Assembly (NCBI GenBank): GCA_016208685.1
Contig: JACQXM010000027.1
Span: 93,668 to 157,667, forward strand
Length of the DNA: 64,000 bases
DNA from: Planctomycetota bacterium
GTDB taxonomy: Bacteria; Planctomycetota; Phycisphaerae; UBA1845
Reading direction: 5' to 3'
Positions 37,704 to 47,757 of the stretch are shown here, in pieces. The notes under the pieces are model-generated. The model worked only from the letters and a program-made list of their open reading frames with translations. It did not search any database and was not told where the DNA came from. How positions within the stretch are numbered: the stretch's first letter is position 1; each line of letters opens with the position of its first letter. The translations under genes were made by a program, and so were the position numbers.

Positions 37704-40271
37704 ATGCGACCCGTCCACTTGCTCTATGTACACCCGCGAATACCCGAGCGCCTGCGGGCGCTGGAGCAGCTCGCGTACAACCTCCGCTGGTCCTGGAACC
37801 ACGAGACCATCAGCCTCTTCCGCAGGCTGGACCGTGATCTCTGGGAAACGACGGGACACAACCCGGTGCTGATGCTGGGCACCGTGGCCCAGGCGCGCAT
37901 GGAGGAAGCGGCCCAGGATGAAGCGTTCCTCGCGCATCTCGACCGTTGCGCCGGCGACCTGGAACGCTACCTCGGCGGCGCCGGGGCGTGGTACGCCCGG
38001 CGCTTCGGCGCGCCCACCGAGCCGCTGGTGGCGTACTTCTCCATGGAGTTCGGCATCAGCGAGTGTCTGCCCATCTACTCCGGTGGGCTGGGCATTCTCG
38101 CGGGCGATCATCTGAAATCCACGAGCGACCTCGGTGTTCCGCTGATCGGCGTCGGACTGCTCTACCAGAAGGGTTACTTCCGACAGTACCTCAGCCACGA
38201 GGGCTGGCAGCACGAGCGCTATCCCGTCAACGACTTCTACAACATGCCGATCCGGCCGTGGCTGGACGTTGAGGGACGACACACCCGCGTCGAGGTGGAC
38301 CTGGCCGGCGAGCGCACGGTGGCCCAACTCTGGCGCGCCAACGTCGGACGGGTGACGCTGGTCCTGCTGGATACCAACACGCCCGAGAACCCCAAGCATC
38401 GGCAGGACCTCACCGACGAGCTCTATGGGGGTGACGGGGAGATGCGCATCCAGCAGGAGATCGTGCTGGGCATCGGCGGCATGAGGGCGCTGAAGGCGCT
38501 GGGCCTTCGGCTGCGCGTATACCACATGAACGAGGGGCATTCCGCCTTCGTCGGACTGGAGCGAATCCGGCTGTTGATGAAAGCCCAGAGGCTGTCGTTC
38601 CACGAGGCGTTCGAAGTGGTTCAGGCGAGCACTGTGTTTACGACGCACACCTCCGTGCCTGCCGGCATAGATGTTTTCCCCGTCGGGCTGATGGACAAAT
38701 ACTTCGCGGCCTATTGTGCCGAGGTCGGCCTGGGACGCGACGCCTTCCTCGACCTCGGCCGGTTTCATGCCGGCGATGGTGGCGAGCCCTTCAATATGGC
38801 CGTGCTCGCCATGCGCAGCTCGGGGTTCGTCAACGGGGTGAGCCGGCTGCATGGCCAGGTGTCGCGGAACATGTGGAAGGACCTCTGGCCAGGCGTGCCG
38901 GTCGACGAGCTTCCGATTACGCACGTCACCAATGGCGTCCATCCCGGCTCATGGGTTTCGGAGGAGATGAATCAGCTCTACAGCCGCTACCTGGGGCCGC
39001 GTTGGGCGGAAGAGCCCGGCGAACCCCAGACGTGGGCGCGGGCGGAGCAGATTCCCGGCGAGGAGCTCTGGCGCACGCACGAGCGTCGTCGCGAGCGTCT
39101 GGTGGCCTTCGTCCGCCGCCGCCTGGTCAGCCAGCTCAAGGCACGGGGCGCGGGCGCTGGAGAGTTGGCCCTCGCCGAGGAGGCTCTGGACCCCGAAGCC
39201 CTGACGCTGGGCTTTGCGCGACGCTTCGCCACCTACAAGCGGGGGACGCTTCTGCTCCGCGATCCCGAGCGGTTGGAACGCATCCTGAACGCGCCAGGAA
39301 GGCCCGTGCAGATCGTCTACGCGGGCAAGGCCCATCCTCGCGACGAGGGCGGCAAATCGCTCATTCGCGAGATTGTGCGCCTCACCGGCCGGCCCGAGTT
39401 CCGCCGCCGCATCGTCTTCCTCGAAGACTACGACCAGACCGTCGCCCGCTACATGGTGCAGGGCGTGGACGTGTGGCTGAACACCCCCCGCCGTCCCCTG
39501 GAGGCCAGTGGTACCAGCGGCATGAAGGCGGCGCTCAACGGCGCCCTGAACCTCAGCATTCTCGACGGCTGGTGGGACGAAGCCTATACCCCCGATGTGG
39601 GCTGGGCCATCGGCAACGGCGAGGAGTATCAGGACCTCGATTATCAGGATCGCCTGGAGGCCGCCACGCTATACGATTTGCTCGAACGCGATGTGGTGCC
39701 GCTCTTCTACACCCGCGGCGCCGACGGGCTACCGCGCGGGTGGGTCGAGCGGATTCGCAGCGCCGTCGCGGCCCTCTGCTCGATCTTCAATACCAACCGC
39801 ATGGTTCACGACTACACCGTCGCGGCCTACCACCCCGCGCGGGATCGCCGCGAACGGCTGGAAGCCGGCGGATTCGAACGGGCCCGCCTTACCGCCAACT
39901 GGCGGCAGCGCATCCGCGACGCCTGGCGCCAGGTGGAGGTCCGCCTCGTGGAGGCAGATTGGCCCGCAAACGCTGTCGTCGGAGACGCCTTCGACGTCCG
40001 CGCCCGGGTCCACCTGGGGCCGCTTGCGCCCGGCGATGTAGCGGTGCAGGCTTACTACGGCCGAATCAACGAACACGAGAACATCGTCGAGGGACACATG
40101 CAGCCCATGACCGCCGACGAACCCTCGGCGGGCGGATCCGACGGCGTGCTCTTCCGGGCGCCGGTCATCTGGCACACCAGCGGTCGGCAGGGCCTGACGG
40201 TTCGAGTGCTCCCCCACCACCCCGACCTGGGTCACCCGCATCAGGCGGGGCTGATCGCCTGGGCCCGATGA
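37704..40271 (+). CDS. glgP: Alpha-glucan (glycogen/maltodextrin) phosphorylase
   Basis: AYNLRWSWNHETISLFRRLD; VAYFSMEFGISECLPIYSGGLGILAGDHLKSTSDLGVPLIGVGLLYQKGYFRQYL; RRPLEASGTSGMKAALNGALNLSILDGWWDEAY. Confidence 0.95.
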   Translation: MRPVHLLYVHPRIPERLRALEQLAYNLRWSWNHETISLFRRLDRDLWETTGHNPVLMLGTVAQARMEEAAQDEAFLAHLDRCAGDLERYLGGAGAWYARRFGAPTEPLVAYFSMEFGISECLPIYSGGLGILAGDHLKSTSDLGVPLIGVGLLYQKGYFRQYLSHEGWQHERYPVNDFYNMPIRPWLDVEGRHTRVEVDLAGERTVAQLWRANVGRVTLVLLDTNTPENPKHRQDLTDELYGGDGEMRIQQEIVLGIGGMRALKALGLRLRVYHMNEGHSAFVGLERIRLLMKAQRLSFHEAFEVVQASTVFTTHTSVPAGIDVFPVGLMDKYFAAYCAEVGLGRDAFLDLGRFHAGDGGEPFNMAVLAMRSSGFVNGVSRLHGQVSRNMWKDLWPGVPVDELPITHVTNGVHPGSWVSEEMNQLYSRYLGPRWAEEPGEPQTWARAEQIPGEELWRTHERRRERLVAFVRRRLVSQLKARGAGAGELALAEEALDPEALTLGFARRFATYKRGTLLLRDPERLERILNAPGRPVQIVYAGKAHPRDEGGKSLIREIVRLTGRPEFRRRIVFLEDYDQTVARYMVQGVDVWLNTPRRPLEASGTSGMKAALNGALNLSILDGWWDEAYTPDVGWAIGNGEEYQDLDYQDRLEAATLYDLLERDVVPLFYTRGADGLPRGWVERIRSAVAALCSIFNTNRMVHDYTVAAYHPARDRRERLEAGGFERARLTANWRQRIRDAWRQVEVRLVEADWPANAVVGDAFDVRARVHLGPLAPGDVAVQAYYGRINEHENIVEGHMQPMTADEPSAGGSDGVLFRAPVIWHTSGRQGLTVRVLPHHPDLGHPHQAGLIAWAR

Positions 40272-40314
40272 TCAACGTGCGGAGCGTTCTCTCGACGCGC
40301 AATGCGCCGGGCCG

Positions 40315-40761
40315 TCAGTACAGCGGCCCCCCCTGCGCGCCGGGCACCAACGGTTCCGTCCGGAAGCCGAGTGACGAATACTCGTCACTGACGCCGGCCC
40401 GCCCGATCTCCACGAATCCGCGCTCGAACAGGTTCAGGGCGACATCGTCCAGGGAGCCGTTGAACTCCCCCGTGCGCCCCAACCCCGGACGCGGGTAGAC
40501 GATCCAAACGCTGCCTTCGGGCGTCAGCCGCGCCCGCATCTTGGCCGCGAAGTAAACCGCTTCGTCGGCGGTGAGCGGCACCACAAAGGCGATGTCGATC
40601 GGTCCCTCCGCGGGGCGCTCCAGGTTTGGCGAAGAAGCCAGGAACGCCTCCAAGGCCTGTTTCCCGGGGACGTTATGTCCGCCGATCCACACCCTGCCGG
40701 ACTCTCCTAGTCCCCAGGTGCTTAGGGACGCGGTAGGGTCGTCGGTTCGCAGTCTCGGCAT
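40315..40761 (-). CDS. Hypothetical protein (148 aa; DUF3052-like possibility)
   Basis: Open frame with plausible protein composition; YFAAKMRARLTPEGSVWIVYPRPG. Confidence 0.45.
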   Translation of the reverse strand: MPRLRTDDPTASLSTWGLGESGRVWIGGHNVPGKQALEAFLASSPNLERPAEGPIDIAFVVPLTADEAVYFAAKMRARLTPEGSVWIVYPRPGLGRTGEFNGSLDDVALNLFERGFVEIGRAGVSDEYSSLGFRTEPLVPGAQGGPLY

Positions 40762-40788
40762 TTCCGGATCCTTGTGGACGCGGCGGGG

Positions 40789-41622
40789 TTACCGAGCCGT
40801 GGCGGCGATGACGCCCTCTACAGGCGACGAAGCCGAAGCATACCGCTTCCGCGGTATCCGTCCCGCGCGGAAGGCAAGCCGCCCCGCCTGCACCGCATGC
40901 GCCATAGCGCCGGCCATCAAAACCGGGTCGCGGGCCCCGGCAATGCCGGTATTGAGTAACACGCCATCGGCGCCCAGCTCCATGGCGATGGTCACGTCCG
41001 ACGCCGTACCCACGCCCGCGTCAACGATCACCGGGTACGCGGGGTCGCCTTCCTTCAAGTATTCAAGGCAGAGCGCGATGTTGGCCGGGTTCAGAATCCC
41101 CTGCCCGCTGCCGATCGGCGACCCCAACGGCATGACGCTGGTCGCGCCGGCGTCCTTGAGCCGCTTGGCGAGAATCGGGTCGTCATTGGAATACGCCAGC
41201 ACCTCGAACCCGGCACGAACCAGTTCCTCCGTCGCTTGGAGCGTGCCCATGGGGTCGGGCAGGAGCGTTTTCTTGTCGGCCAGCACCTCGATCTTCACCC
41301 ACCGGGCGCCGGGGTTGTCCAGCCCCTCGAGGAGCTCGCGGCTGAGCTTCGCGGAGCGGATCGCATCCTTCACCGAGAAACACCCCGCAGTGTTGGGCAG
41401 AATCGTGTAACGCGCAAGGTCCAGGTGGTTCAGGATGTGATCGTTCTTCGTCGCGCCTTCCGCGTCAAGCACGTCACGACGCACGGCCACCGTCACCACC
41501 TCACACTGCGCCGCCGCCAGGGCGGCGGTCATCACGTCGAAGTCGGCATACTTGCCCGTGCCCACGAACAACCGCGAGCCGAACTCGAACGACCCCACGC
41601 GATAGCGATCCTGCGGCATCAT
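40789..41622 (-). CDS. thiG: Thiazole synthase ThiG
   Basis: [20 protein letters not shown]...[22 protein letters not shown]...[20 protein letters not shown]...[34 protein letters not shown]. Confidence 0.95.
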   Translation of the reverse strand: MMPQDRYRVGSFEFGSRLFVGTGKYADFDVMTAALAAAQCEVVTVAVRRDVLDAEGATKNDHILNHLDLARYTILPNTAGCFSVKDAIRSAKLSRELLEGLDNPGARWVKIEVLADKKTLLPDPMGTLQATEELVRAGFEVLAYSNDDPILAKRLKDAGATSVMPLGSPIGSGQGILNPANIALCLEYLKEGDPAYPVIVDAGVGTASDVTIAMELGADGVLLNTGIAGARDPVLMAGAMAHAVQAGRLAFRAGRIPRKRYASASSPVEGVIAATAR

Positions 41623-41825
41623 CCCCCTCCCACGAAGGTCACGATCTCGATGCGGTCGCCGTCATGGATGACCGTTTCCGGGAACTTCCGGCGCGGCACG
41701 AGGTCCTCGTTGATCTCCACGGCAACACGGATGGGCTCCAGTTCGCGGCGGCGCAGCAGAGCGGCGACGGTCATGTTCTCCTCGACCGTCTCCCGCATGC
41801 CGTTGAGCGTGATCTGTAAGGCCAT
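41619..41825 (-). CDS. thiS: Sulfur carrier protein ThiS
   Basis: 68 aa ending [15 protein letters not shown]; overlaps the thiG start. Confidence 0.93.
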   Translation of the reverse strand: MALQITLNGMRETVEENMTVAALLRRRELEPIRVAVEINEDLVPRRKFPETVIHDGDRIEIVTFVGGG

Positions 41826-42073
41826 GGCCGGTACACCGGGGCTCGCCGCCCTTGTTGCAGGGTATTATAGAGCTCCGCGAGGCGCCGCTCAATTCCGCGG
41901 CCCCTGCCGCGTTGACTTCAGGGCGCCTTCTTTGATACGGTGTGGGGGCTGCCGGATCGCCCCGCGCTGGCGATTGCCGGCACGCGTGACGTCGCCCGCC
42001 CCGACGGTTGCAGCGCTGCGCGGGCCCCCACGCGACGATCCGGCTGCAACGAGGAGCGGAATCGTCCGTTAGT

Positions 42074-43657
42074 ATGGTGATGCCAAACCCCCGGCCACGG
42101 TATTGGGCGTGTCTCCTGCTGTTGGGCAATGCCCCGCTGCTGGCCGCCGCCTCGCTTGAGGTTCTGCCGCCCATCGCCCCCGGCGCCCTGCCGGCCTGGC
42201 GCGATTGGCTCATCCAGCAGGGCATCGCCGTGGACCGTTGCGGCCACCTTCCGACGCAGGGCAGTTTCGTCGTCGATGTGACCTTGGACCAGCAGCGCCA
42301 AGCGCTGCTTGCCGCGGGCTTTCGCATCCTGCGTCAATTCGATCCGGCGCCCCTGGAGGGCGGCTTGCGCACTCAATCGCAGTACTACGACCCGGGCGAG
42401 ATCGCCGCCCTGCTGGCGCAGATCGCTGCCGACCACAGCGACATCGCCCAGGTGTTCGGCATCGGAACCACACCCGAAGGGCGAACCATCTACGCCATCG
42501 AGATCTCCGACCAGCCGGGCGTGGCGGAGGACGAGCCGGCGATTCAGTTCAACGGCCAGCACCACGCCCGCGAGGTCGCCACCTCGCACGTAGTGATGGA
42601 CGTCGTCACCACCCTCACCAACGGCTATGGCGCCGACGCCGAGATCACCGACTGGGTCAACCGCTACAAGACCGTCTGCGTCCCCATGGTCAACCCCGAC
42701 GGCGTGCAACACGTGTTTAACGTCAACAGCATGTGGCGGCGCAACCGCAAGGTCTACCCCTCCTGCACCGGCGTCGACCTCAACCGCAACTACCCCTACT
42801 TGTGGGGGCCGGGGTGTGGTTCGAGCGGGACCTGCAACGACCTTTACCGCGGGCCGACGGCGGCATCGGAACTGGAGACGCAAGCGCTCATCGGTCTGGC
42901 GGACGATTACCACTTCGTCATGGCCACTTCGTACCATTCCTACGGCCAGTTCATCGACTACCCGTACGCGTGCAGCAACGGCTCGCCCAGCGGGCAGATG
43001 CCCGAGCACGCCGTGATCCACGAGATGATGTTCGGGGTGGCGGACGCCATCGCCGCCGTGGACGGCACCCAGTACGACGTCTATTCGCCCGTGCCCTTCG
43101 GTGGAGTCAACGGCGACGACACCAGTTGGTACTACGCGCACCGCGGCACCTATGCCTTCATCATCGAGGTGGGAACCGCGTTCGAGCCGCCGTTCTCCCA
43201 GGTGGCGGGCATCGTGAACCACAACCGCGGCGGCTGGAAATATCTGTACCGCCGGCTGGGCGGGGCGCGCATCGACGTGCACGTGACCGACGCCTGCACC
43301 GGCGCGCCGACGCAGGCCGAGGTGACGCTTACCGATTACGTTTACGACACCGGCGAACTGCCCCGCGCCACCTTCCCACCCTACGGCCGGTGGACGTATC
43401 TGGTGCCACCAAACGGCACCTACACCGTGCGCGCCGCGCAGAGCGGCTATGCACAACAGGAACTGACGGTCGCCGTAAGCGCCGCGCCGGTGGCGATCAC
43501 CCTGGCGCTCGAACCCATGAGCCCGCCGCCGGGCGGGTGCGTCGCGCAGGCCGTGCCCGCCGCCTCCGGCTGGGGTGTCGTGGTGATGGCACTACTGCTC
43601 GGCGTCGCTGCGACAGCAGTAATTCACGTGCAGGGACGGGCGCGACGCTTCACCTGA
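42074..43657 (+). CDS. M14-family zinc carboxypeptidase with IPTL-CTERM-like C-terminus
   Basis: QFNGQHHAREVATSHV; VPMVNPDGVQHVF; WRRNRKVYPSCTGVDLNRNYPYLWG; ATSYHSYGQFIDYPY; C-term AVPAASGWGVVVMALLLGVAATAVIHVQGRARR. Confidence 0.92.
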   Translation: MVMPNPRPRYWACLLLLGNAPLLAAASLEVLPPIAPGALPAWRDWLIQQGIAVDRCGHLPTQGSFVVDVTLDQQRQALLAAGFRILRQFDPAPLEGGLRTQSQYYDPGEIAALLAQIAADHSDIAQVFGIGTTPEGRTIYAIEISDQPGVAEDEPAIQFNGQHHAREVATSHVVMDVVTTLTNGYGADAEITDWVNRYKTVCVPMVNPDGVQHVFNVNSMWRRNRKVYPSCTGVDLNRNYPYLWGPGCGSSGTCNDLYRGPTAASELETQALIGLADDYHFVMATSYHSYGQFIDYPYACSNGSPSGQMPEHAVIHEMMFGVADAIAAVDGTQYDVYSPVPFGGVNGDDTSWYYAHRGTYAFIIEVGTAFEPPFSQVAGIVNHNRGGWKYLYRRLGGARIDVHVTDACTGAPTQAEVTLTDYVYDTGELPRATFPPYGRWTYLVPPNGTYTVRAAQSGYAQQELTVAVSAAPVAITLALEPMSPPPGGCVAQAVPAASGWGVVVMALLLGVAATAVIHVQGRARRFT

Positions 43658-43668
43658 CGTGGCGCGCG

Positions 43669-43830
43669 GGTGCCCCATCGCTTCAGCGATGGGAGAGCCG
43701 ATTGCTTCGCGAATGAGGAATGGTGAATGTGGAATGCGGACACAGAGCCCCGACCGTAAGGGAGCAGGCGAAGTTCGCGCCGAAGCGATGCCGGATCAAT
43801 ACCGCGACAGAATGGAGCGGCGGCGTGCCC
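43669..43830 (+). repeat. Second copy of the dispersed repeat cluster seen at 6789-7060
   Basis: GTGCCCCATCGCTTCAGCGATGGGAGAG; gaatggtgaatg; CAGAGCCCCGACCGTAAGGGAGCAGGCG; 'caataccgcgacagaatggagc' parallels 'cagtaccgcgacagcatggagc' at 6956. Confidence 0.8.
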
Positions 43831-43902
43831 TGGCCAAGTGCGGCGCCGCCACGGCGCTACGAAGGCGGACCCACGTAGTCTCACGCACGGCAACGGAGGA
43901 TC

Positions 43903-44760
43903 ATGCTCCACACTGTAGAACTCACTTGCAGCAGTTCCAGGGTCGAGCCCGCCACGCGTAAGTTCCGCGGAGCGCCCCCGCCGCGGGCGGCGCTACCTGC
44001 GATCTGGCGCGGTACCCGCCTCGCGTGGTGCCATCTCGCGTGCACCGCCTTCCCTGCCGGCTGTGTAGGCATTCCCGTCCCCCGGCCGGAGGTCCGTTAC
44101 CTCGCTTTCGGCGATTCGGCCACCGACGGCCCCGCGGATCGCGACTACCCCGACATTCTGCGCCAGAGGCTCGGCGAAACACCCGAGCGCTTCGCCAACG
44201 AAGGCCACGGCGGCGACACCTCCGCCGAGGGCCTGGACCGCTTGCGCGGACTTCTCGACGACGGCCTCTACCCCAATGCTCAGGTGCTGCTCCTGTGGCT
44301 CGGCGGAACCGACGTCATACGCTTCATCCGGCAATATGATCCGCTGCTCCTGCGTTCGCCGGATGACCCCGACTTTCCCTTTACGGCGGAGCTGACCGCG
44401 GCCCTCGACGCCACGCAGGCCAACATCGACGCGGCGCTCGAGCTGGCAGGGGCGCGTAGCCTGACCGCGTATGTGGCCACCTACTTCCCCATCCGCAGCG
44501 ACCTGCAAAGCTGCGACGCCCTTTTCCTCCGCTTCATCGTGCCCGCCCAGGCGGACCGCGCCAACGTCTACATCAACCGCCTTAACGATCGAATTCGTAG
44601 CGCGGCCGCCGACGCCGGCGCGACGCTCGTGGATATCGCGGCCGTGACTGACATTGCCGCCGATCCGGCGAACTACCACGACTGCAACCACCTGAGCACG
44701 GCCGGCAACGAACTCGTCGCAGCCCGCTTTGCGGACGTGGTCACGCCCGTCGGCGAGTAG
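43903..44760 (+). CDS. SGNH/GDSL-type hydrolase
   Basis: YLAFGDSATDGPADRDYPDIL; NEGHGGDTSAEGLDRL; LLWLGGTDVIRF; HDCNHLSTAGNELVAARFADV. Confidence 0.85.
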   Translation: MLHTVELTCSSSRVEPATRKFRGAPPPRAALPAIWRGTRLAWCHLACTAFPAGCVGIPVPRPEVRYLAFGDSATDGPADRDYPDILRQRLGETPERFANEGHGGDTSAEGLDRLRGLLDDGLYPNAQVLLLWLGGTDVIRFIRQYDPLLLRSPDDPDFPFTAELTAALDATQANIDAALELAGARSLTAYVATYFPIRSDLQSCDALFLRFIVPAQADRANVYINRLNDRIRSAAADAGATLVDIAAVTDIAADPANYHDCNHLSTAGNELVAARFADVVTPVGE

Positions 44761-45091
44761 CCCCATCCCCGTCGTTACGTCGCGCGTCCCGCGGCCGGCT
44801 GGTCGTAGCGCGGTCGGAAGGCGGCCAAGCGCCATGTGGCCGGCGGGAGGTTTGCGGAGCCCGAGCCACGCGAGCCTGCGCGGGCAGCGAACAAGCAGCC
44901 GGAAAGCTCCGAACGAACACCCGAAGCGATGGCCATTCTCACAGAATCTCTCGACCCAGGCTTGAACGCCGAGCCGGCCTCTGTTACAATGACACCCAAC
45001 CTGCCCGGCCAACCCCAAGGGCCGGCGCAGCGACGTTGGTTCGTCCCGCCGCCGCCGCTGCACAGCCCAAAGACAACATGGGAGTAAGTCC

Positions 45092-46996
45092 ATGCGCTCG
45101 ATCCTCGTTCTATTGACCGTGACGTTCGTGTTCGCCGGTACGACGTCCGTCGTTCGCGCCCAGCCGCAGGTCATCCTGCAACCGGTTTCGAGCACGGGTC
45201 CGTACACTATCGCCGGACAGGAAATCTCGCTCCCGGACGGCGGCGTCGAGGTCACCTTCGAAGTGCTTTTCGCCGGTTGGGGGCATGTCGCCGGCACCCA
45301 GCTCAGAACCGCCTATGCCGGGATCGACCCCGCGGGCTACCTCGGCGCCAACGCCGATCCGCCCTGGACGGGGATCGACCTTACCCCCAAAGGGTACGCG
45401 CCGCCGGATCCCACCGGCGGGACTCGTGCGGGCGGCTTCTTTCAGACTACGACCGTCTGCGCCACCAGCAACCGTGATTGCAGCCCCGGCCAGCCGGCGT
45501 GCGCGGGAGGCGAAGGCGCGTGCGTGCCCAACCCGCGGTTCTTCCTGAGCTGCTGCAACCCGACGACGCTGGCGGACACGAGTACGCTGGCCTACCGGCT
45601 GGGCGCCGAGTCAACCATGCCGGGAGCCGGCGCGGATGACCCGGGCGCTCCAAGCCTCGGGTACGCCGGCACGCTGATCGTGCAAGTGCCGGCCAACGCG
45701 CGGGCTACGTACTCGATTGGCTTTGACGCTGATCCCGCAAAGACCTTCGTTCGTGACCAAGCGGACTTCCCGATCGAGAATCTAAGCACCGTAGGTGCCG
45801 TGATTCACATTGTGACCGGGCGCTGTTGTTTCAGCCTTTCGCCAGGCGAGTTTGGATGCGAGCATCTGACGGAACCGAGCTGCAACCAACTACCGCGCAC
45901 GGGGCCCTTTCTGCCCGGTCTTACTTGCTGGGATTGCGGCTGCGCAGAGTGCCACATCAACTCCAATTGCATGGACTACATCTGCCGCGGCGGGCCGAAT
46001 AGCGGGCAGAGTAGTTGCTACGATTGTTCACCGGGAATCTGCGTCCCGAACCTCTGTATCAGCGGCATCTGCAACCCGACGGACTGCTGTGACCTGCTGC
46101 TCCTCTATGACCCCACCCAGTACTGCTGCGATCCAACCGTCGGACCCAATGGAGGCCTGACGGCGCTCTCCGACGGGAACCAATGCACGGACGACATCTG
46201 CGACGCCGGGACCGGGACTGTGACCCACCCGCAGCGCACGGGGCAACCGTGCGACGACGGCCGTCTCTGCTCCATCAATGACACCTGCGATGCCGCCAAC
46301 CAATGCTCCGGCACCGATATCATAACGGTTCCGTGCACCACGGACGCTGATTGCGGGGTCTTCGAGTGCAACGTCGCGCTACAAAGATGCCGTTGCGTCG
46401 TACGGCAGCCCTACGACTTCTTCAAGAACCGGTACGTTTACTTCACCCCCGGAACCGGCGCCCAGCCGGCGGAGTTCCGCGTGGTCCGCCGGGCGCCCTC
46501 GCCGCCCGGCCACCTCGGCTGGGTCTCCGCCCCCAACGCCAACAGTATTTCGCGCATCGTGCCTAACCGCATCACCCGTGTCTGGACGGAATCGATCGTA
46601 TACGTGGGCGACTGCGAGGTGATGCCCGAGGCATCGTACGAATTCTGGATGAGCACGGACGGTGGGCAGACCTCGACGCTGGTGCGTGTCGCCGGAACCG
46701 CCCGCCGCCCGACGCCCAAATTCTGGGGCGACACCGTCGGCAACTTCGACGGCCTGTACTGGTCCGGCCCCAACGGCGTAGTGAACACCAACGATTTCGT
46801 CGCCGCACTCAAGCGGTTTCAAAGCGTCCCCGCGGCCCCGCACCTGACCACCGTGGACGTTCAGGCCGTCAGCAGCACGGACCCCTGCTTAAACGAGGTC
46901 GTGAACATTGCGGACGTGTTCCTGCTCCTGAAGGCCTTCCAAGGCGATCCGTACCCCTTCACCACCGACCCGGCGACGTGTCCCCCGTGCCCGTAG
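45092..46996 (+). CDS. Secreted Cys-rich protein with ~195-aa C-terminal dockerin-like module
   Basis: Signal peptide MRSILVLLTVTFVFAGTTSVVRAQ; Cys-rich middle; C-term KNRYVYFTPG...KFWGDTVGNFDGLYWSGPNGVVNTNDFVAALKRFQ...CLNEVVNIADVFLLLKAFQGDPYPFTTDPATCPPCP. Confidence 0.8.
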   Translation: MRSILVLLTVTFVFAGTTSVVRAQPQVILQPVSSTGPYTIAGQEISLPDGGVEVTFEVLFAGWGHVAGTQLRTAYAGIDPAGYLGANADPPWTGIDLTPKGYAPPDPTGGTRAGGFFQTTTVCATSNRDCSPGQPACAGGEGACVPNPRFFLSCCNPTTLADTSTLAYRLGAESTMPGAGADDPGAPSLGYAGTLIVQVPANARATYSIGFDADPAKTFVRDQADFPIENLSTVGAVIHIVTGRCCFSLSPGEFGCEHLTEPSCNQLPRTGPFLPGLTCWDCGCAECHINSNCMDYICRGGPNSGQSSCYDCSPGICVPNLCISGICNPTDCCDLLLLYDPTQYCCDPTVGPNGGLTALSDGNQCTDDICDAGTGTVTHPQRTGQPCDDGRLCSINDTCDAANQCSGTDIITVPCTTDADCGVFECNVALQRCRCVVRQPYDFFKNRYVYFTPGTGAQPAEFRVVRRAPSPPGHLGWVSAPNANSISRIVPNRITRVWTESIVYVGDCEVMPEASYEFWMSTDGGQTSTLVRVAGTARRPTPKFWGDTVGNFDGLYWSGPNGVVNTNDFVAALKRFQSVPAAPHLTTVDVQAVSSTDPCLNEVVNIADVFLLLKAFQGDPYPFTTDPATCPPCP

Positions 46997-47757
46997 CCTA
47001 CGCCGGGAGCCCGACGGAAGGCGGTGTCGAGCTCGATCTCGCGGCCCTGGAGCGGCTGGAGACCCCGGCGCATCGCCGCAGCGCCGAGCTTCGCCTCCGC
47101 GTTGCAGCTGCGCCGCTTGGCGAACCTGTGACCAGTGCCGCCAAGAGCGCTCAGCCGGCGAGATCGATACCCAGAATGCCCCGCAGCAGCGGGTGCGCAC
47201 GGCCTGACGGCGCGGCGACCAGAGCAATCCGAAAGCCGGAGAGACAAGCACGCACGTCGCCCTCGCCCGGATTTGGCGCGCGTCGGTCCTTGAGCCGGCG
47301 TCGCGCTTCCCTTAGAATCAGCACGTTCGGGCTTTGACAGGCAACTCAAATGTGGCGCGCAGACTCTGCCACGGCAGGCCCGCATAGGATACGACCGCGA
47401 TGGATGACCGCGGACGTGCTTCCTTTCTGCGTGGCACGCCGCGCGGACGCGTGCGGGGAGCGGAATCGAGAGCGGTCACACGGCCGGCTGCACGAGGTTG
47501 TCGCCGAGGGCCGCGTTAAGCACCTACGTTGTGTCTCGACGCATGCCACCGGAGACACTGGACGCACGGCGGCCTCGATCGTGCCGTTTCGTCCGTCGTT
47601 CGGCACCGCGGGCGCTCGGGATGCCGTTCCTGCGTGAGGCGCCGCACGCAACCGCGCGGCGACCGGCCGGCACAACGCCACAGGTTGCGGTCCCGGCCCA
47701 CGAGTGGGATGCGGACCGAAAGGAGTCGCTCACCTCAAGAATACGGAGGGAGAAGAA

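Noticed and set aside
41826-42070. Possible TPP riboswitch upstream of thiS/thiG
   Set aside because: No recognisable TPP aptamer conserved segments (such as CUGAGA) seen in the antisense leader
41918-43456. 512-aa minus-strand ORF
   Set aside because: Antisense to the M14 peptidase; shadow ORF
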